Assembly (NCBI GenBank): GCA_910584205.1
Contig: CAJUAA010000015.1
Coordinates: 15,286 to 79,285 of the forward strand
Direction: 5' to 3'
Length of the DNA: 64,000 bases
DNA from: an uncultured Lachnospiraceae bacterium
GTDB taxonomy: Bacteria; Bacillota; Clostridia; Lachnospirales; Lachnospiraceae
In this document: positions 9,690 to 18,113 of the stretch, piece after piece
Layout: the number at the start of each line of letters is the position of its first letter
How positions within the stretch are numbered: position 1 is the stretch's first letter
Position numbers and translations under genes: made by a program
The notes under the pieces: generated by a model
Database searches by the model: none
Told to the model about the DNA's origin: nothing
The model's input: the letters and a program-made list of their open reading frames with translations, nothing else

Positions 9690-9770
9690 GCCGGTATGCG
9701 GTTTCTCCGGTCCCGCCGCCTGGCATGAAAGCCGATATGCGGTCCTCCGGTTCTGCCGCCTGACACGAAA
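9690..9770. repeat. Imperfect tandem duplication, 41 + 40 bp
   Basis: Two head-to-tail units, 9690-9730 and 9731-9770, share GCCGRTATGCGG, TCTCCGGT/TCCTCCGGT, GCCGCCTG and AYGAAA blocks, with about six differences and one indel. A third unit appears to begin at 9771 (GCCGG). They fill the gap between the convergent nucleotidyltransferase and araC genes. No clear terminator hairpin was found there. Confidence 0.75.
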
Positions 9771-9776
9771 GCCGGC

Positions 9777-10679
9777 TCAGCCTGGCTGATCCGAAAGCGC
9801 CTTGATGGAAGAGGCGTATTCGGAAGGGGTCATGCCGGTGATCCGCTTAAACTGTCTGGAAAAATAATGGATGGAGGAAAATCCAAGGGCATCTGCGATC
9901 TGCGTAAAGTTGTAATGGTGTTCCCGGATCATCTGTCTGGCCAGATCCACTTTCATCCTTGAGAAATATTCGATGGCACCATAGCCGCTCCTGGTCCGAA
10001 ACAGCTTCTGAAGCTGGGAGCGGCCTATGGAATTGCTTCTGCAGAGCTGCTCGATGGTCAGATTCTCGTTGATATGGGTCTCCATATATTCCAGAATCTG
10101 CGAGAAGAGCTCTCCGTCCGCCTTCTGCTTGATGGATTTGACGATGGCAGGATTGACCGGTGCGGTGCGGACCATGTACCGGCGGATCAGCTGGATCAGG
10201 AGCTGCTCCAGATACAGTCGGATCAGCTGTTCCCCGGCAAAACGGGGACTTTCCGCACGGATCAGTTCTTCCTGGTAGGGATCATCCATCCGTCCCTCAA
10301 ATACATGTCTGGCTTCCTGAATGATCTGCGCCAGGAGGATCCGCTCCGGTTCGCTGATCTTCAACACCTTTTCTTCAAAAAAAGTCATTACCGGCGAAGT
10401 GCAGGAAAAGGACATGACCACCAGATTGGGGGCGATCAGCCCGTTGGATTTCACATCATGAAACTCGTTTGGCTTATGGAAAATGATGTCTCCCTTTTTC
10501 AGCACATGGAATTTTTCCCCGGCCATGACATTCACTTCTCCTTTGTCAACGCATAAAAATTCCCAGAAATCATGGGATTCTCCCGGAAAAGAAAAATCAC
10601 ACATGTATTCAAAATAATGGATGGAATAGATCTCGTGAATAGTCAGGATATCCTGCAGGGAAACGCTTTTGTAACTCAT
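9777..10679 (-). CDS. AraC-family transcriptional regulator with cupin sensor domain
   Basis: The 300-residue one-component regulator has an N-terminal cupin-like sensor (about residues 20-110; HDFWEFLCVDKGEVNVMAG, then FHKPNEFHDV) and a C-terminal double helix-turn-helix (about 200-295; NLTIEQLCRSNSIGRSQLQKLF and the FSSIHYFSRQFKRITGMTPSEYA signature). It is divergent from the ABC transporter/nahK operon and convergent with the lnpA side, so it is the likely local activator responding to the imported disaccharide or a product. The 400-bp divergent region holds a repeated 16-mer that may be its operator. Confidence 0.92.
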   Translation of the reverse strand: MSYKSVSLQDILTIHEIYSIHYFEYMCDFSFPGESHDFWEFLCVDKGEVNVMAGEKFHVLKKGDIIFHKPNEFHDVKSNGLIAPNLVVMSFSCTSPVMTFFEEKVLKISEPERILLAQIIQEARHVFEGRMDDPYQEELIRAESPRFAGEQLIRLYLEQLLIQLIRRYMVRTAPVNPAIVKSIKQKADGELFSQILEYMETHINENLTIEQLCRSNSIGRSQLQKLFRTRSGYGAIEYFSRMKVDLARQMIREHHYNFTQIADALGFSSIHYFSRQFKRITGMTPSEYASSIKALSDQPG

Positions 10680-10704
10680 GCTCTGTCCGCTCCTTTCTGG
10701 AAAT

Positions 10705-10720
10705 GGGCTGATTATGCAAA
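10705..10720 (+). promoter_or_regulatory. Candidate AraC operator, copy 1
   Basis: GGGCTGATTATGCAAA lies 26 bp upstream of the araC start codon. It recurs with one mismatch in the same orientation at 10938-10953. This position would suit autoregulation. Confidence 0.5.
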
Positions 10721-10937
10721 TTTTTTATCCTATTTGATACCATTATAATACAAAAGTGCAAAAAAGAAAAGCAAAAGTGACAGAAACTGATTACGGAAAT
10801 TGTGAAAAATGCAGATGAAAAAAAAGAGATTATACGATTTTTGGGCAATATTACATCTTTTGTTTTGGCTTAATGAGTGAATATCACCTGTAGAAAAAGA
10901 GAAAATGAAGATGAAATGTGAAAAATACACAAAAAAC

Positions 10938-10953
10938 GGGCTGATAATGCAAA
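10938..10953 (+). promoter_or_regulatory. Candidate AraC operator, copy 2
   Basis: GGGCTGATAATGCAAA is the second copy of the 16-mer. Its centre is about 50 bp upstream of the -10 box at 10996, an activating position for AraC-family proteins. The rest of 10721-10937 is A/T-rich and shows no gene. Confidence 0.5.
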
Positions 10954-10972
10954 AAGGTAAATGAATAAGACA

Positions 10973-11001
10973 AAGACTTTTTCGGAAAGTCTTACTATAA
11001 T
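10973..11001 (+). promoter_or_regulatory. Promoter of the ABC transporter operon with inverted repeat
   Basis: A perfect -10 TATAAT is at 10996-11001 without a recognisable -35. In its place is a perfect 8-bp inverted repeat, AAGACTTT (10973-10980) and AAAGTCTT (10986-10993), with a 5-bp spacer. This fits a promoter that needs an activator or is blocked by a repressor. Confidence 0.5.
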
Positions 11002-11018
11002 GGAGACATCAAGCGGCA

Positions 11019-11050
11019 CAGGAATACAGAACAGAGATTTCTGTATCCTG
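11019..11050 (+). other. 5' UTR stem-loop before the binding-protein gene
   Basis: CAGGAATACAGA (11019-11030) pairs with TCTGTATCCTG (11040-11050), giving an 11-bp stem with one bulge near the 5' end of the transcript. No T-tract follows, so it more likely stabilises the mRNA than terminates it. Confidence 0.45.
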
Positions 11051-11081
11051 TATATTTTGAAACAATCAGGAGGTAAAAAGT

Positions 11082-12404
11082 ATGAAAAAGAAGATGTTAA
11101 GTGCGCTTCTGTGTGCGACTATGGTGGCAGCGACACTGGCAGGCTGCGGTTCTTCCGGCAATCAGCCGGCGGCGGACAGCGGAACGGAAGCACCGGCGGC
11201 GGATGCGGCAGAGGGCGGAACGGAAGCACCGGCAGGAGCGACGGGCGACGGACTGGTATACTGGTCCATGTGGGATGCGGCGGAACCGCAGGCGCAGGCG
11301 ATCAAACAGTCCATCGAGGCGTTTACCGCAGAGACGGGCATCGCAGTGGATGTGCAGTTCAAGGGACGTACGGGTATCCGTGAGGGTCTGCAGCCGGCGC
11401 TGGACGCAGGAACCAACATCGATGTGTTCGACGAGGACATCGACCGTGTGAACACTACCTGGGGCAGCTATCTGATGGATCTGGAGGAGCTGGCAAAGGC
11501 CAATGATTATGAGGCGACAGCCAATGCGGGACTGATCGCTGCATGCCGTGAGGTAGGCGGCGGGACGCTGAAATCTATCCCGTATCAGCCCAACGTATTC
11601 GCTTATTTCTATAATGAGGAGATCTTTAAAGAAGCAGGCGTGGAGAAGGTTCCGGAGACCTGGGATGAGTTCCTGGATACCTGCCAGAAGATCAAGGATG
11701 CAAACTATACTCCGATTACCAATGACAATGCATACATTGCCAGCCTGTTCGGATATCACATGAGCCGTCTGATCGGTGAGCCGGCAACGGAAGAAGTGGT
11801 AAAGAACGGCGACTGGGACAACGAGGCAGTGCTGAAGACTGCACAGGCTTATGAAGAGCTGGCGAGCAAGGGATATTTCTCCGAGACCATCGAGAGCAAC
11901 CAGTGGCCGGCAGGACAGAATACAGAACTGGCTATGGGTACCGCGGCAATGTATCTGAACGGTTCCTGGCTTCCGAACGAAGTGAAGGATATTGCAGGTG
12001 AAGACTTTAAGTGGGGCTGCTTCAGCTATCCGGCAGTGGAAGGCGGAGTGGATGGAACGGAAGCTTCCAACTACGGTGCGCAGGTATTTGCGATCAATGC
12101 AAAATCCACCAAGGCAGAGCAGGCATTCCAGCTTATCACCTATCTGACCAAGGGCGAAGCAGACGCGCTTCTCTCAGAGATGTCAGTTGGTATTCCGGCA
12201 GACACCAGCAACACAGAGTGGCCGACGCTTCTGACCAATGTAAAACCGGTGATGGACAGCATGACGACCCGTTATCCGTGGGCAGCAGGCGCAGAGGCGA
12301 ATGCGGATATGACTCCGATCATTGTTGAGAATTTCACAAAGCTCTGCGGCGGTTCTCTGGATGCACAGGGATTCGTAGATGCGCTGAAAGCAGCAGGCAA
12401 CTAA
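11082..12404 (+). CDS. ABC transporter sugar-binding lipoprotein
   Basis: The 440-residue extracellular solute-binding protein (SBP_bac_1 family) has a signal peptide ending in the lipobox LAGC (Cys about residue 22) and an Ala/Glu/Gly-rich linker. The mature domain starts near VYWSMWDAAEPQAQAI. ATG follows CAGGAGG. It heads an operon with two permeases and nahK and should deliver the disaccharide to them. The substrate is inferred as galacto-N-biose/lacto-N-biose from the neighbouring lnpA and nahK. No ATPase gene is present, and such importers usually share an MsmK-like ATPase encoded elsewhere. Confidence 0.9.
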   Translation: MKKKMLSALLCATMVAATLAGCGSSGNQPAADSGTEAPAADAAEGGTEAPAGATGDGLVYWSMWDAAEPQAQAIKQSIEAFTAETGIAVDVQFKGRTGIREGLQPALDAGTNIDVFDEDIDRVNTTWGSYLMDLEELAKANDYEATANAGLIAACREVGGGTLKSIPYQPNVFAYFYNEEIFKEAGVEKVPETWDEFLDTCQKIKDANYTPITNDNAYIASLFGYHMSRLIGEPATEEVVKNGDWDNEAVLKTAQAYEELASKGYFSETIESNQWPAGQNTELAMGTAAMYLNGSWLPNEVKDIAGEDFKWGCFSYPAVEGGVDGTEASNYGAQVFAINAKSTKAEQAFQLITYLTKGEADALLSEMSVGIPADTSNTEWPTLLTNVKPVMDSMTTRYPWAAGAEANADMTPIIVENFTKLCGGSLDAQGFVDALKAAGN

Positions 12405-12463
12405 GTGAATACCTGTTTTGAAAAAAGTGCATAAAGAGCTGCACGGACAGGCATGAGACAATT

Positions 12464-12500
12464 ATGGCGGCATCGTGAAAGGCGGTGCTGCCATGTTTTT
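12464..12500 (+). terminator. Intercistronic hairpin, probable partial terminator
   Basis: ATGGCGGCATC (12464-12474) pairs with GGTGCTGCCAT (12484-12494) with two imperfect positions, and a GTTTTT run follows. It lies between the binding-protein gene and the permeases. This is a common way to make more binding protein than membrane subunit. Confidence 0.6.
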
Positions 12501-12550
12501 AGAATTAAGGAAAACAAGAGACCTGTTATGAAAAGAGGGGGGTTGCCGGA

Positions 12551-13456
12551 TTGAAAAAGAATAAGACCATGATCGTGGTGTTCCTTGCGCCTGCGGTTAT
12601 CATGTTTTGTATTATCTTCCTGTATCCGATCTTCCGCACCATTGCCATGAGTTTTTTCAAGATCGAAGGCGTGACGGATGCGGTATCCAAATGGCAGTTT
12701 TCAGGACTTGCCAACTACATCAAACTGTTTAATACGGAGCTGTTCCGGATCTCCATGTGGAACATTTTCCGGATCTGGCTCTTTGGGGGAATTATTGTGA
12801 TGGGGCTTGCGCTTCTTTTCGCGGCGATTCTGACCAGCGGAATCCGTTTCAAAAGCGCGTTCCGGGCGATTATCTACATGCCCAACGTGGTCAGCGCCGT
12901 AGCGCTGGCGACCATGTGGCTGCAGTATGTGTTCAGCCCCAAGTTCGGCCTTTTTAAATCCATCGGAGAGCTGCTTCACTGGGAAGGGCTTGCGAAGTTC
13001 CAGTGGCTGGACCCGTCCCATCTGTTCTTTGCGCTTCTGGTTGCTTACTGTTTTGGAATGGTGGGTTACCATATGCTGATTTTTGCCAGCGGCATTGAGC
13101 GGATCAGTACGGATTATTTTGAAGCGGCCACGCTGGACGGCGCCAGCAAGGTGCAGCAGTTCCGATATATTACGCTGCCGCTTCTAAAGGGTGTCACAAA
13201 GACGAATATTACCATGTGGAGTATCAGCTCCGCCGGATTTTTCCTGTGGTCCCAGCTGTTTTCCATGGTGGTTTCCAATACGCAGACGATCACGCCGGTG
13301 GTCTACATGTACCAGAATATCTTCGGGGCAGGAAACAGTATGACCGAGCGGAACGCCGGCATCGGCGCAGCAGTGGGCGTGCTCCTGAGCGTATGTGTGG
13401 TGCTGATCTTTGTCGTATGTAACAAAGTGTTCAAAGATGACGATATCGAATTTTAA
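12551..13456 (+). CDS. ABC transporter permease (MalF family)
   Basis: The 301-residue inner-membrane protein has six predicted hydrophobic segments and the EAA loop (FEAATLDGASKVQQF, near residue 195). Translation appears to start at TTG 12551, preceded by AGGGGGG. No ATG fits as well. It is the first of the permease pair in the AraC-controlled importer operon and pairs with the next gene 14 bp downstream. Confidence 0.9.
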   Translation: MKKNKTMIVVFLAPAVIMFCIIFLYPIFRTIAMSFFKIEGVTDAVSKWQFSGLANYIKLFNTELFRISMWNIFRIWLFGGIIVMGLALLFAAILTSGIRFKSAFRAIIYMPNVVSAVALATMWLQYVFSPKFGLFKSIGELLHWEGLAKFQWLDPSHLFFALLVAYCFGMVGYHMLIFASGIERISTDYFEAATLDGASKVQQFRYITLPLLKGVTKTNITMWSISSAGFFLWSQLFSMVVSNTQTITPVVYMYQNIFGAGNSMTERNAGIGAAVGVLLSVCVVLIFVVCNKVFKDDDIEF

Positions 13457-13470
13457 GGGAGGGAGTAAGG

Positions 13471-14352
13471 ATGGCAAAAGAAAAAAGAGTGCGTGAACGC
13501 GTGAACTGGCGCAGAGAACTTCGCCTGGCTCCCGGTTACATTATATTGTCCCTGTGGGTGCTGTTTACTTTTATCCTGCTTGGCTGGGTGATCGGAGCCA
13601 GCTTCTCCACTTCCAGGGAGATCTTCTCCGGTACGGTCTTCCAGTTTGAGAGCGGGTTTCATCTGGAAAATTATGCGAAGGCGTGGAGCGCGTCCAACGT
13701 ATCGGTCTTCTTCACCAATTCGCTTGTGTATGCATCCATATCCTGTGCGTTTCTGGTGCTGATCTGTGCGCCCGCAGCCTATGTTCTGTCCCGTTTTACC
13801 TTTCTGGGAAACAAACTGATCCAGAACGGTTTTGTGGCTGCCATGGGCGTACCGGCAACCATGATCGTGCTGCCGCTGTTCGGCCTGGTGGCGGGATGGA
13901 ACATCCTGAACGTGTCGCTGGCCAACCGCGCGGTGCTGATCTTTCTGTATGTGGGCATCAACGTGCCCTATACGACGATCTTCCTCCTGACCTTTTTCAG
14001 CAATCTGTCCCGATCCTTTGAGGAGGCGGCTGCCATTGACGGATGTCCGCCCATGAAGACGTTCTGGAAGATCATGCTGCCCATGGCGCAGCCGGGCATC
14101 ATCACCGTGACCATTTTCAACTTTATCAATGTGTGGAACGAATATTTTATGTCCCTGATCTTTGCAAACTCCGACAGGGTAAAATCCGTAGCTATCGGAT
14201 TGTATGGAATGATCAATTCCATGCGGTATACCGGAGACTATGCGGGAATGTTTGCGGCAGTGGTCATCGTATTCCTGCCCACCTTTATCCTGTATGTGTT
14301 CCTGTCAGAGAAGATTATCGCCGGTGTCACAGGCGGCGGTGTGAAAGGTTAG
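13471..14352 (+). CDS. ABC transporter permease (MalG family)
   Basis: The 293-residue inner-membrane permease has a cytoplasmic basic N-terminus, about six membrane segments and the EAA motif (FEEAAAIDGCPPMKTFWKI, near residue 185). GGGAGG precedes the ATG. It forms the transmembrane channel with the preceding permease. The nahK gene follows 11 bp later, which supports cotranscription and a shared substrate. Confidence 0.9.
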   Translation: MAKEKRVRERVNWRRELRLAPGYIILSLWVLFTFILLGWVIGASFSTSREIFSGTVFQFESGFHLENYAKAWSASNVSVFFTNSLVYASISCAFLVLICAPAAYVLSRFTFLGNKLIQNGFVAAMGVPATMIVLPLFGLVAGWNILNVSLANRAVLIFLYVGINVPYTTIFLLTFFSNLSRSFEEAAAIDGCPPMKTFWKIMLPMAQPGIITVTIFNFINVWNEYFMSLIFANSDRVKSVAIGLYGMINSMRYTGDYAGMFAAVVIVFLPTFILYVFLSEKIIAGVTGGGVKG

Positions 14353-14363
14353 GAGGCGTCTGT

Positions 14364-15473
14364 ATGAGCAGAGAAAAGTCGGAATTACTGCAGATCTCGG
14401 GAAGATTTGCCATAGATGGGGAGCTGGAGAATATCGAGTCCCATGGGAACGGACATATCAACGATACCTTTCTCCTGACCTGTCGTGCGGCGTCCGGAGA
14501 GAAATGCCGGTATATTCTCCAGAGGATGAATCATGAGGTGTTTAAGGACCCCAGAGGGCTGATGGAGAATATCGTGGGCGTGACCGCATTTCTGCAGAAA
14601 AAGATCGCGGAGAACGGCGGAGACCCCAGAAGGGAGGCCCTGAATGTGATTCCGGTCGCAGACGGCGGCTCTTATCGGCAGGAAGAGGACGGCACGTTCT
14701 GGCGGATGTACCGGTTCGTGGAGAATGCGGTCAGCTATGATGTGGTGGAACGTCCGGAAGATTTTTATGAAAGCGCGGTGGCGTTTGGCCATTTCCAGAA
14801 GCTTCTGGCGGATTATCCGGCGGAAAGTCTCCATGAAACGATCCCGAATTTCCACAATACGGTGGACCGCCTGAGAAATTTTAAAAAGGCGGTGGAGGCG
14901 GATGTGCTGCAGCGTGCCGCAGGGGTATCGGAAGAGATCCGGTTTGTGCTGGACAGGGAAGAGGACTGCCATGTACTCTGCGATATGCTGGCATCCGGCG
15001 AGATACCGCTTCGGGTTACACATAATGATACCAAGCTGAATAACATTATGCTGGATCAGGTGACCAGAAAGGGAATCTGTGTCATCGACCTGGATACGGT
15101 TATGCCCGGTTCGGCGCTGTATGATTATGGGGATTCCATCCGGTTCGGGGCAAATACCGGAGCGGAGGATGAGAAGGATCTGTCAAAGGTATCCTGCGAC
15201 CTGGAGCTGTTCGCCCTGTATACGAAGGGGTTCATTGAGGGCTGCGGCGGATCGCTGACCGGGAAAGAGATCCAGATGCTTCCCGTGGGTGCAAAGCTGA
15301 TGACGCTGGAGTGCGGGATGCGTTTTCTGGCCGATTACCTGGAGGGTGACCATTATTTCAAGATTCATCGTCCGGAACATAATCTGGACCGCTGCAGGAC
15401 CCAGTTCCGTATGGTAAAGGATATGGAAGAGAAATGGGGACGGATGCAGGCGATCGCAGAACAGTATTTATAA
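14364..15473 (+). CDS. nahK: N-acetylhexosamine 1-kinase-like protein (aminoglycoside phosphotransferase fold)
   Basis: The 369-residue kinase phosphorylates the anomeric hydroxyl of GlcNAc or GalNAc, producing HexNAc-1-phosphate. The Brenner-type catalytic motif is THNDTKLNNIML (about residues 219-230) and the metal-binding VIDLDTVMPGSALYDYGD (about 238-255). Length matches NahK (about 360). AGGAGG precedes the ATG at 14364, and longer upstream reading is overlap with the permease in another frame. In bifidobacteria the homologue acts with lnpA, and the same combination occurs here, so the assignment is strong, though a related sugar kinase is possible. Confidence 0.88.
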   Translation: MSREKSELLQISGRFAIDGELENIESHGNGHINDTFLLTCRAASGEKCRYILQRMNHEVFKDPRGLMENIVGVTAFLQKKIAENGGDPRREALNVIPVADGGSYRQEEDGTFWRMYRFVENAVSYDVVERPEDFYESAVAFGHFQKLLADYPAESLHETIPNFHNTVDRLRNFKKAVEADVLQRAAGVSEEIRFVLDREEDCHVLCDMLASGEIPLRVTHNDTKLNNIMLDQVTRKGICVIDLDTVMPGSALYDYGDSIRFGANTGAEDEKDLSKVSCDLELFALYTKGFIEGCGGSLTGKEIQMLPVGAKLMTLECGMRFLADYLEGDHYFKIHRPEHNLDRCRTQFRMVKDMEEKWGRMQAIAEQYL

Positions 15474-15940
15474 GGTATTAAAAGTTCTTCTTTCAATTCG
15501 GAAAGCAGTATGCAGAGAGCAACATGCAGACGAAATGCAGATACCGAAACGGTGCATGGATGCTTTCCGAATAAGAAGGACGTTTGATATTTCTATCGTC
15601 GGCCGCAGGGTCGATTTCGTTGGTTCTTTTGTGATTTCCAAATGCTTTTGAATTGAATAAAATGATTTGTTCTGTCTTAATATTTTAAAGCAGATCGTGT
15701 ATTTTGTATGGCAACGGGGTATCCAGCCTGTTATTTTGTGCAAACAGGTTGAAAAGGATTCTGTTCTGTTATAAACTATAAAAAACAGGAAATGCTGGAA
15801 AACTGTGGTGAATGATTGAATTCTCAAGTATACAGACAGGTTGTTTCAGGGGATAATAAATTACAGTGGGGTTTACAGATACATTGTAATAAAGCTGTAT
15901 ATTTTGGAAGAAATGGATTGCCGGTTTGGAGGAATAGCAA
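15474..15940. other. AT-rich gap with no recognisable gene
   Basis: About 470 bp between nahK and the HEPN-like remnant shows no frame with a start signal and no clear hairpin terminator. Base composition drops well below that of both flanks, as it does in the remnant that follows. Confidence 0.5.
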
Positions 15941-16472
15941 ATGTATAAAGAGGAGATGTTTACAGAACAGGCGGAGTATATCGACAGTCATGATTTGGAC
16001 AAATGGCATATCGAACATCCTGATGAGAAGATAAAATTGTTTACATATTGAAGTAAAGAGAAACGAGTTGCTGAATGATTTGTTGGATGAATTTGACAAG
16101 TTATGCCAAATGCGCCATGCGATCGTGCATTCAAGCCGTATTCTTGCCGGGAAAAATGCTGTCAGGTTGAACGTTCCTCCGAATAACCAGAAAGTACTGG
16201 TGAAAACAGGATATGCCCAGTTACAGGAATGTGCCAGCATCTGTATATCGTGTGTGATGGCATTGAATCTTAAACTGTTTGAAGAAATGATGACAAGATG
16301 GGCAATAAATTGGAGAAAGATAGACGATTTTTGGAACAGTATTGACGAGAATCATTATTTTACAGGGATGTGGGATGTCTTTTCATCGGAAATAGATCGT
16401 ACGGATGCACAACTGGCTGAGATGACAAAAACAAAATGTAAAAACGCAGTAAAAAAAGAGTTCCATGTATGA
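15941..16472 (+). pseudogene. Decayed HEPN-like gene
   Basis: An ATG at 15941 with TTGGAGG upstream opens a 36-codon frame that stops at 16049-16051. A second frame, open from about 16035, continues for ~145 residues to 16472. In it, QMRHAIVHSS resembles the Rx4-6H motif of HEPN RNases and related hydrophobic-helix proteins. Both the split reading frame and the lack of a start for the second part suggest a frameshifted or truncated remnant. No partner nucleotidyltransferase (MNT) gene is visible. The family call is tentative. Confidence 0.4.
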
Positions 16473-16551
16473 TGAAGGTGGTGTAACAAGTATGTATGTG
16501 GACAACCGTCGGCTGTAAGATACAAAAAACGAATATAAGGAGGAGAAAACC

Positions 16552-17394
16552 ATGCGTGAGATAGAAGTGAGCCGGATCACGGATGTGGTGGAGCGTCTCT
16601 GCATTGAGGCGAACGAGCATCTGCCGGAGGACGTCAAAGATGCGATTCAGAGCTGCCGCGCCTGTGAGGACGGTGAGATTGCCAAAGATGTTCTGGATCA
16701 TATCATCGAGAACTATGAGATCGCGGACCGGGAGCAGGTGCCGGTCTGCCAGGATACGGGAATGGCGTGCGTATTTCTGGAGATCGGGCAGGATGTCCAT
16801 CTGACCGGAGGAGACCTGACGGAGGCGGTGGACGAAGGGGTCCGCAGGGGATATGAGAAAGGATACCTGCGGAAATCCGTGGTAAAGGACCCGGTGCGCC
16901 GGGGAAATACCGGCGACAACACGCCGGCCATGCTGTATACGGAGATCGTGCCGGGAGAGCAGGTGCGCGTCACCGTGGGTCCTAAGGGTTTCGGAAGCGA
17001 AAATATGAGCGCCATCCGGATGTTCAAGCCGTCTGCGGGACTTGAGGGGATCAAGGATTTCATCTTGGAGACCGTGGAGACGGCAGGGCCTAATCCCTGT
17101 CCGCCCATGGTGGTGGGCGTAGGGATCGGAGGCACCTTTGACAAGGCGGCGCTGCTGGCGAAAAAGGCGCTGATGCGTCCTTTGGATTCGCCGCATCCGG
17201 ATCCGTTCTATGCGGATCTGGAGCGGGAGATGCTGGAGAAAATCAATGAACTGGGCATCGGCCCGCAGGGCTTTGGCGGCAGGACGACGGCGCTGGGACT
17301 GAATATCGAGACGCTGCCGACCCATATTGCCGGGATGCCCTGCGCCATCAACATCAGCTGCCATGTGACGAGACATAAGACGGAGGTGATCTGA
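16552..17394 (+). CDS. fumA: Class I fumarate hydratase (or tartrate dehydratase), alpha subunit
   Basis: The 280-residue [4Fe-4S]-dependent hydro-lyase N-terminal subunit interconverts fumarate and malate. Candidate cluster cysteines are in VPVCQDTGMA (about residue 64), GPNPCPPM (about 183) and NISCH (near the C-terminus). AAGGAGG precedes the ATG. The C-terminal subunit follows 1 bp later. Two-subunit fumarase is usual in anaerobic Firmicutes. TtdA-type tartrate specificity cannot be excluded, but no tartrate genes are nearby. Confidence 0.92.
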   Translation: MREIEVSRITDVVERLCIEANEHLPEDVKDAIQSCRACEDGEIAKDVLDHIIENYEIADREQVPVCQDTGMACVFLEIGQDVHLTGGDLTEAVDEGVRRGYEKGYLRKSVVKDPVRRGNTGDNTPAMLYTEIVPGEQVRVTVGPKGFGSENMSAIRMFKPSAGLEGIKDFILETVETAGPNPCPPMVVGVGIGGTFDKAALLAKKALMRPLDSPHPDPFYADLEREMLEKINELGIGPQGFGGRTTALGLNIETLPTHIAGMPCAINISCHVTRHKTEVI

Positions 17395-17395
17395 C

Positions 17396-17965
17396 ATGGA
17401 AAGACATATTACGCTGCCGCTTACGGAGGAACTGGCGCGGACGCTTCATGCAGGAGATACGGTCTATCTGACCGGAGAGATCTATACGTCCCGGGATGCG
17501 GGGCATAAGAGAATGTGCGAAGCGCTTGAAAGAGGGGAAACGCTTCCCTTTGACCCGCAGGACGCGACCATCTATTATGTGGGGCCGACGCCGGCGAAGC
17601 CGGGGCAGGTCATCGGGTCCGCCGGACCGACCACCAGCGGCCGTATGGACGCCTATGCGCCCACGCTGATGTCCGTGGGCGCCAGAGGAATGATCGGCAA
17701 GGGGGCGCGCCTTCCGGAGGTGGTGGACGCCATGAAGAAATACGTCGGGGTGTATTTCGGAGCCATAGGAGGCGCGGGCGCGCTGCTGGCAAAATGCATC
17801 AAAAAATCAGAACTGATCGCCTACGAGGACCTTGGGGCCGAGGCGCTGCGCAGGCTGTACGTGGAGGAGATGCCGCTGGTGGTCATCATTGACAGCGATG
17901 GAAGAAACCTCTACGAGGAAGGCAGGGCGGCCTATCTGGCGTCCCGGAGACAGGAGAAAGAATAA
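17396..17965 (+). CDS. fumB: Class I fumarate hydratase (or tartrate dehydratase), beta subunit
   Basis: The 189-residue C-terminal swivel-like subunit of the two-component fumarase contains the conserved stretches YLTGEIYTSRDAGHKR, YVGPTPAKPGQVIGSAGPTT and SGRMDAYAP. It starts immediately after the alpha-subunit stop, so it is translationally coupled. An imperfect GC-rich inverted repeat follows at about 17988-18017, but without a T-tract. Confidence 0.92.
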   Translation: MERHITLPLTEELARTLHAGDTVYLTGEIYTSRDAGHKRMCEALERGETLPFDPQDATIYYVGPTPAKPGQVIGSAGPTTSGRMDAYAPTLMSVGARGMIGKGARLPEVVDAMKKYVGVYFGAIGGAGALLAKCIKKSELIAYEDLGAEALRRLYVEEMPLVVIIDSDGRNLYEEGRAAYLASRRQEKE

Positions 17966-18050
17966 AAGAAAGAATAGAAAAAAATGCCTGCCGGGCCGGC
18001 CGAAAATCCGGACCGGATGAGGGAATCGAAAATCTGTTCTGTTTTTCTGC

Positions 18051-18079
18051 TTGTTATTTTTTTCAAAATTTTGTATACT
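18051..18079 (+). promoter_or_regulatory. Sigma-70 promoter for the topoisomerase pair
   Basis: TTGTTA (18051-18056), a 17-bp A/T-rich spacer and TATACT (18074-18079) lie 35 bp before the start codon. Confidence 0.65.
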
Positions 18080-18113
18080 ATATCCTGTATTTTCAAAAAA
18101 GGAGCAGGATAGT

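Noticed and set aside
15816..16034. A 72-codon plus-strand open frame upstream of the HEPN-like remnant
   Set aside because: It has no ribosome-binding site, unusual composition, and overlaps the better-supported ATG frame at 15941.
17985..18020. Terminator after the fumarase genes
   Set aside because: A GC-rich imperfect inverted repeat is present but it has mismatches and no T-tract.
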